64,000 bases of DNA from Bradyrhizobium sp. GTDB lineage: Bacteria > Pseudomonadota > Alphaproteobacteria > Rhizobiales > Xanthobacteraceae. Positions 60,982-64,000 of this stretch are shown here, one piece after another. The stretch's first letter is position 1; every line of letters begins with the position of its first letter. The notes below the pieces were generated by a model. That model searched no databases. It was not told where the DNA came from and saw only the letters and a list, made by a program, of their open reading frames with translations. A program made the position numbers and the translations under genes. Where the stretch lies: positions 1 through 64,000 of the forward strand of contig NZ_DAHUXJ010000006.1 in the NCBI RefSeq assembly GCF_027307225.1, in the 5' to 3' direction.

Positions 60982-62512
60982 ACCGGCTCCAAAGTCCGAC
61001 CCGTTTCGCGCCAATCTAGACCGCGCCGCTCCCCTGCTCGCGAAATTGAAGACCGAAGGCATCTTGCATCTGATCGGCGGCCAGAGCGTGCCGTCGATTT
61101 CCGGCGCGACCTTCGAGACCAGGTCGCCGATCGACAGCACCGTGCTCGCGAACGTGGCGCGGGGAACCGCCGAAGACATCGACCGCGCGGCAACTGCCGC
61201 CAGCCTTGCCTTCAAGACCTGGCGCGATATGGCCGCGGCGATGCGGCGCAAACTATTGCACCGCGTTGCCGACGCTATCGTAGACCACGCCGACGATATT
61301 GCCGTGCTCGAATGTATCGACACCGGGCAGGCCTATCGCTTCATGGCCAAAGCGGCGATCCGGGCCGCAGAAAACTTCCGCTTCTTTGCCGACAAATGCG
61401 CCGAGGCCCGCGATGGGCTGAATACGCCGAGCGAGGAGCACTGGAACATTTCGACCCGTGTGCCGATCGGCCCGGTCGGCGTGATCACTCCGTGGAATAC
61501 GCCCTTCATGCTTTCGACCTGGAAGATCGCGCCGGCGCTCGCGGCCGGCTGCACGGTCGTGCACAAGCCCGCCGAATGGTCGCCGGTCACCGCCGACCTG
61601 CTGGCGAGGCTCGTCAAGCAGGCAGGCATCCCGGACGGCGTTCTCAATACCGTGCATGGTCTCGGTGAAGAAGCCGGCAAGGCGCTGACCGAGCACCCGG
61701 CCATCAAGGCGATCGGCTTTGTCGGTGAAAGCGCGACGGGCTCGGCGATCATGACGCAAGGCGCGGCCACCCTGAAGCGGGTGCATTTCGAGCTTGGCGG
61801 CAAGAACCCGGTGATTGTGTTCGACGATGCCGAACTCGACCGCGCGCTCGACGCCGTCGTCTTCATGATCTATTCGCTCAACGGCGAACGCTGCACCTCC
61901 TCCAGCCGGCTCCTGATTCAGCAGAGCATTGCGGACAAGTTCATCGACAAGCTCGCTGCCCGGGTGCGAGCGCTCAAGGTCGGCCATCCGCTCGATCCCG
62001 CAACCGAAATCGGCCCGCTGATCCACGAGCGGCATCTCGCGAAAGTCTGCAGCTATTTCGACGTGGCGCGGAAGGACGGCGCGGTGATCGCGGTCGGGGG
62101 CGCACCGCATCAAGGTCCAGGCGGCGGGCATTACGTGCAGCCGACGCTGGTCACCGGCGCAACGCGCGACATGCGCGTGGCGCAAGAAGAGGTGTTTGGA
62201 CCGTTCCTGACCGTCATCCCCTTCCGCGACGAGCGCGAGGCCGTCGAGATCGCCAATGAGGTGAAATACGGGCTCACCGGCTATGTCTGGACCGCCGATA
62301 TGGGCCGTGCGCTGCGCGTCGCCGACGCGCTGGAGGCGGGCATGATCTGGCTCAATTCAGAAAACGTCCGCCATCTGCCAACGCCGTTCGGCGGCATGAA
62401 GGCTTCCGGGATCGGCCGCGACGGCGGCGACTATTCGTTCGATTTCTACATGGAAACAAAGCATGTCTCGCTGGCGCGCGGCACGCACAGGATCCAGCGA
62501 TTGGGAATTTAG
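60974..62512 (+). CDS. hpaE: HpaE, 5-carboxymethyl-2-hydroxymuconate semialdehyde dehydrogenase
   Basis: The 512-residue NAD-dependent aldehyde dehydrogenase has GVITPWNTPFMLSTWKIAPALAAGCTVVHKPAEW, the general-base glutamate E273 (ELGGKNPV) and nucleophile C307 (GERCTSSSRLL), 34 residues apart as usual. It oxidises the ring-opened semialdehyde made by HpaD. It overlaps hpaF by eight bases. The double-hairpin repeat starts two bases after its stop and separates it from hpaD. Confidence 0.95.
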   Translation: MDKPAPKSDPFRANLDRAAPLLAKLKTEGILHLIGGQSVPSISGATFETRSPIDSTVLANVARGTAEDIDRAATAASLAFKTWRDMAAAMRRKLLHRVADAIVDHADDIAVLECIDTGQAYRFMAKAAIRAAENFRFFADKCAEARDGLNTPSEEHWNISTRVPIGPVGVITPWNTPFMLSTWKIAPALAAGCTVVHKPAEWSPVTADLLARLVKQAGIPDGVLNTVHGLGEEAGKALTEHPAIKAIGFVGESATGSAIMTQGAATLKRVHFELGGKNPVIVFDDAELDRALDAVVFMIYSLNGERCTSSSRLLIQQSIADKFIDKLAARVRALKVGHPLDPATEIGPLIHERHLAKVCSYFDVARKDGAVIAVGGAPHQGPGGGHYVQPTLVTGATRDMRVAQEEVFGPFLTVIPFRDEREAVEIANEVKYGLTGYVWTADMGRALRVADALEAGMIWLNSENVRHLPTPFGGMKASGIGRDGGDYSFDFYMETKHVSLARGTHRIQRLGI

Positions 62513-62514
62513 CG

Positions 62515-62682
62515 CTAGTGCCCACTTTCCGAAGTTCGTGCTCCATCGCAGCACCCACTATCACGAACTTCGGAAAGTCATGGGCACTAGTAAACTTACC
62601 GATTCTAGTACCGCTTATCGATCTGAAGTCCCTGATCGAATTCGCCGCTTGTAGTGCAGGGACTTCAGATCGGCGGTACTAG
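62515..62682. repeat. Double-hairpin repeat, copy Y
   Basis: The first hairpin, 62515-62590, pairs CTAGTGCCCACTTTCCGAAG with CTTCGGAAAGTCATGGGCACTAG across CTCCATCGCAGCACCCACTAT. The second, 62606-62682, pairs CTAGTACCGC and ATCTGAAGTCCCTG with CAGGGACTTCAGAT and GCGGTACTAG. It is the inverted partner of 49821-49990 and sits inside the hpa operon. Confidence 0.92.
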
Positions 62683-62730
62683 CCACAGCCGTTTGAGCCA
62701 ACGTGAGCCCCGGCTTTGCCAGGAAGGACC

Positions 62731-63717
62731 ATGATGCCCATTCCGCAACACGTGTTCGATCCGCAGTTCAACATCATCCGAAGCAGCCACGTCGTGCTCG
62801 ACGTGGTGGACCTGAACGCGAGTTCCGCATTCTACGAAAATGCCGTCGGTCTGCATGTCGAGGAACGCGGCAACACGGCGATCTATCTGCGCGGCAGCGA
62901 GGAGCATCAGCATCATTCACTGGTACTGCGCAAAGCCGCTGCGGCCGCCTGCCATCGGCTTGGCTTCAAGGTCGGCAATGAAGAAGACCTCGACAAGGCA
63001 GCTGCGTTCCTTTCCCAGAATGGCATCGCTCACGCTTTTTCGGAGCAGCCGTTTCAGGGCCGCACCCTCCAGTTCTCCGATCCTTTCGGTTTTGCGATCG
63101 AGCTCTACGCGTCGATGGACAAGCGCCCGCACCTGCTGCGCCGCTACGATCTCTACAAAGGCTGTCACCCGCAGCGGCTCGATCACTTCAATGTTTTCGC
63201 GGCCGAAGTGCAGGATACGGTCGATTTCTACGCTCGCCTTGGCTTCCGTCTGACCGAGTACGCGGAAGAAGATGGACCCCAGGGGCGGATCGCGGCGGCC
63301 TGGTTGCACCGCAAGGGCAACGTTCACGATTTCGCTATCACCAACGGCAGAGGCCCTCGTCTGCACCATTTTGCCTATTGGGTGCCGACAGCCATGAACA
63401 TTTTGCACCTGTGCGACGTGATGGCTTCGAGCGGGTACCTCAAGAATATCGAGCGTGGCCCCGGCCGGCATGGTATTTCGAATGCATTCTTCCTTTACGT
63501 CCGCGATCCAGATGGCCACCGCCTTGAACTCTACACCAGCGATTACTTCACCGGCGATCACGACCATGCACCGATGCGCTGGTCGTTGAACGATCCGCGC
63601 CGCCAGACGCTGTGGGGGGCGCCCGCCCCGCGCTCGTGGTTCGAGCTGGGGTCGCCATTCCCCGATCAGGCCGTGCGCGAGCCGCAGTTCGTCGCCGACG
63701 TCGCGGTGGCCGACTAA
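62731..63717 (+). CDS. hpaD: HpaD, homoprotocatechuate 2,3-dioxygenase
   Basis: The 328-residue vicinal-oxygen-chelate extradiol dioxygenase cleaves the ring of 3,4-dihydroxyphenylacetate. Metal ligands H152 (DHFNVF), H212 (LHHFAYW) and E266 (HRLELYTSDYF) match H155, H214 and E267 of the Brevibacterium enzyme closely. AGGAAGG precedes a double ATG (62731 or 62734). It follows hpaE across the inserted hairpin repeat, so the operon order is hpaF-hpaE-hpaD. Confidence 0.94.
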   Translation: MMPIPQHVFDPQFNIIRSSHVVLDVVDLNASSAFYENAVGLHVEERGNTAIYLRGSEEHQHHSLVLRKAAAAACHRLGFKVGNEEDLDKAAAFLSQNGIAHAFSEQPFQGRTLQFSDPFGFAIELYASMDKRPHLLRRYDLYKGCHPQRLDHFNVFAAEVQDTVDFYARLGFRLTEYAEEDGPQGRIAAAWLHRKGNVHDFAITNGRGPRLHHFAYWVPTAMNILHLCDVMASSGYLKNIERGPGRHGISNAFFLYVRDPDGHRLELYTSDYFTGDHDHAPMRWSLNDPRRQTLWGAPAPRSWFELGSPFPDQAVREPQFVADVAVAD

Positions 63718-63729
63718 TACGGAGACCTC

Positions 63730-64000
63730 ATGAAAATGTCCCTGATTGTGGCAGCCGCCTCGGTGCTCGGCCTGGCTCCAATTTTGTCACCATCGGCCGG
63801 CGCGCAGGCCGACGAGCTGAGGGTGCTGGCTGGCGGCTCGCTCCGCAGCATTTTGACCGAGCTCGGCCCGAAATTCGAACAGGCAACCGGCCACAAGCTC
63901 GCCGTCCATTTCGATACGACTCCCAACCTGATCAAGGCAGCGACAACAGGTGAGCCGTTCGACGTCGGTGTCGTTCCAATCGACGTTTTCTATGATCCGG
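63730..64000 (+). CDS. Extracellular solute-binding protein, truncated by window end
   Basis: Ninety residues are visible, running off the window. They contain a signal peptide (MKMSLIVAAASVLGLAPILSPSAGA) and the start of a ModA-like periplasmic binding fold: ELRVLAGGSLRSILTELGPKFEQATGHKLAVHF, NLIKAATTGEPFDVGVVP. GGAGA precedes the ATG, 12 bases after hpaD. Such proteins bind oxyanions or small organic acids; in alphaproteobacteria stand-alone copies near aromatic genes are common. Ligand unknown. Confidence 0.82.
   Translation, partial: MKMSLIVAAASVLGLAPILSPSAGAQADELRVLAGGSLRSILTELGPKFEQATGHKLAVHFDTTPNLIKAATTGEPFDVGVVPIDVFYDP

Overview
The window looks like chromosomal DNA of a Bradyrhizobium or a very close relative. 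The evidence is high-GC alphaproteobacterial coding style, a complete hopanoid block (hpnO, hpnN, ispH, hpnH, hpnG, shc, hpnE, hpnD, hpnC) in the order usual for Bradyrhizobium/Rhodopseudomonas, a separate hopanoid C-2 methylase (hpnP), an ECF sigma factor with an NrsF-type redox anti-sigma factor, and several dispersed palindromic repeat families that I associate with this group. No rRNA, tRNA or CRISPR array was seen.

Layout. 1-3.8 kb: NrsF-like anti-sigma, its ECF sigma factor with a likely autoregulated promoter, an exported protein, an enoyl-CoA hydratase and a small conserved protein. 4.4-9.5 kb: acetyl-CoA hydrolase/transferase, GST, and an MFS transporter with an exported metal-dependent hydrolase. 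9.5-13.7 kb: a one-carbon-like operon (CoA transferase, HTH-methyltransferase, MTHFR-like protein) and a small membrane protein. 14.2-18.3 kb: TPR protein, quinone-reductase-like enzyme, HAD phosphatase. 18.4-26.7 kb: a DNA-damage block with the mutasome operon imuA-imuB-dnaE2 on the minus strand and, divergently, a broken radical SAM gene and the uracil-DNA crosslinking glycosylase udgX, sharing one perfect alphaproteobacterial LexA box. 26.8-29.7 kb: M20 amidohydrolase and GMC oxidoreductase.

29.7-32.9 kb is a low-GC insertion bounded by a 94-bp duplication of the 3' end of the GMC gene. It carries DarT (DNA ADP-ribosyltransferase toxin), DarG (macrodomain antitoxin), a Panacea-domain protein and a frameshifted partner gene. 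A second perfect LexA box (GTTC-N7-GTTC) overlaps the likely -10 of darT, so this DNA-damaging toxin system appears to be wired to the SOS response. I regard this as the most interesting signal here.

33-49.6 kb is the hopanoid block plus an extra RND/MMPL transporter. 50-53.9 kb has eutB, hpnP and eutC, with hpnP lying between the two ethanolamine ammonia-lyase subunits. 54.2-59.7 kb has a chemoreceptor and a sugar-acid type operon (Ldh-family oxidoreductase, HpcH/HpaI aldolase, UxaA-family dehydratase). 59.8-64 kb has the homoprotocatechuate genes hpaR, hpaF, hpaE, hpaD and a truncated solute-binding protein.

Repeats. Both imuB and dnaE2 contain palindromic repeat elements read through in frame (imuB: 144 bp, exactly 48 codons, with 16-bp perfect terminal inverted repeats). 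A double-hairpin element occurs in inverted orientation at 49.8 kb and 62.5 kb; two other long repeat families each occur twice (153/18339 and 3960/13760).
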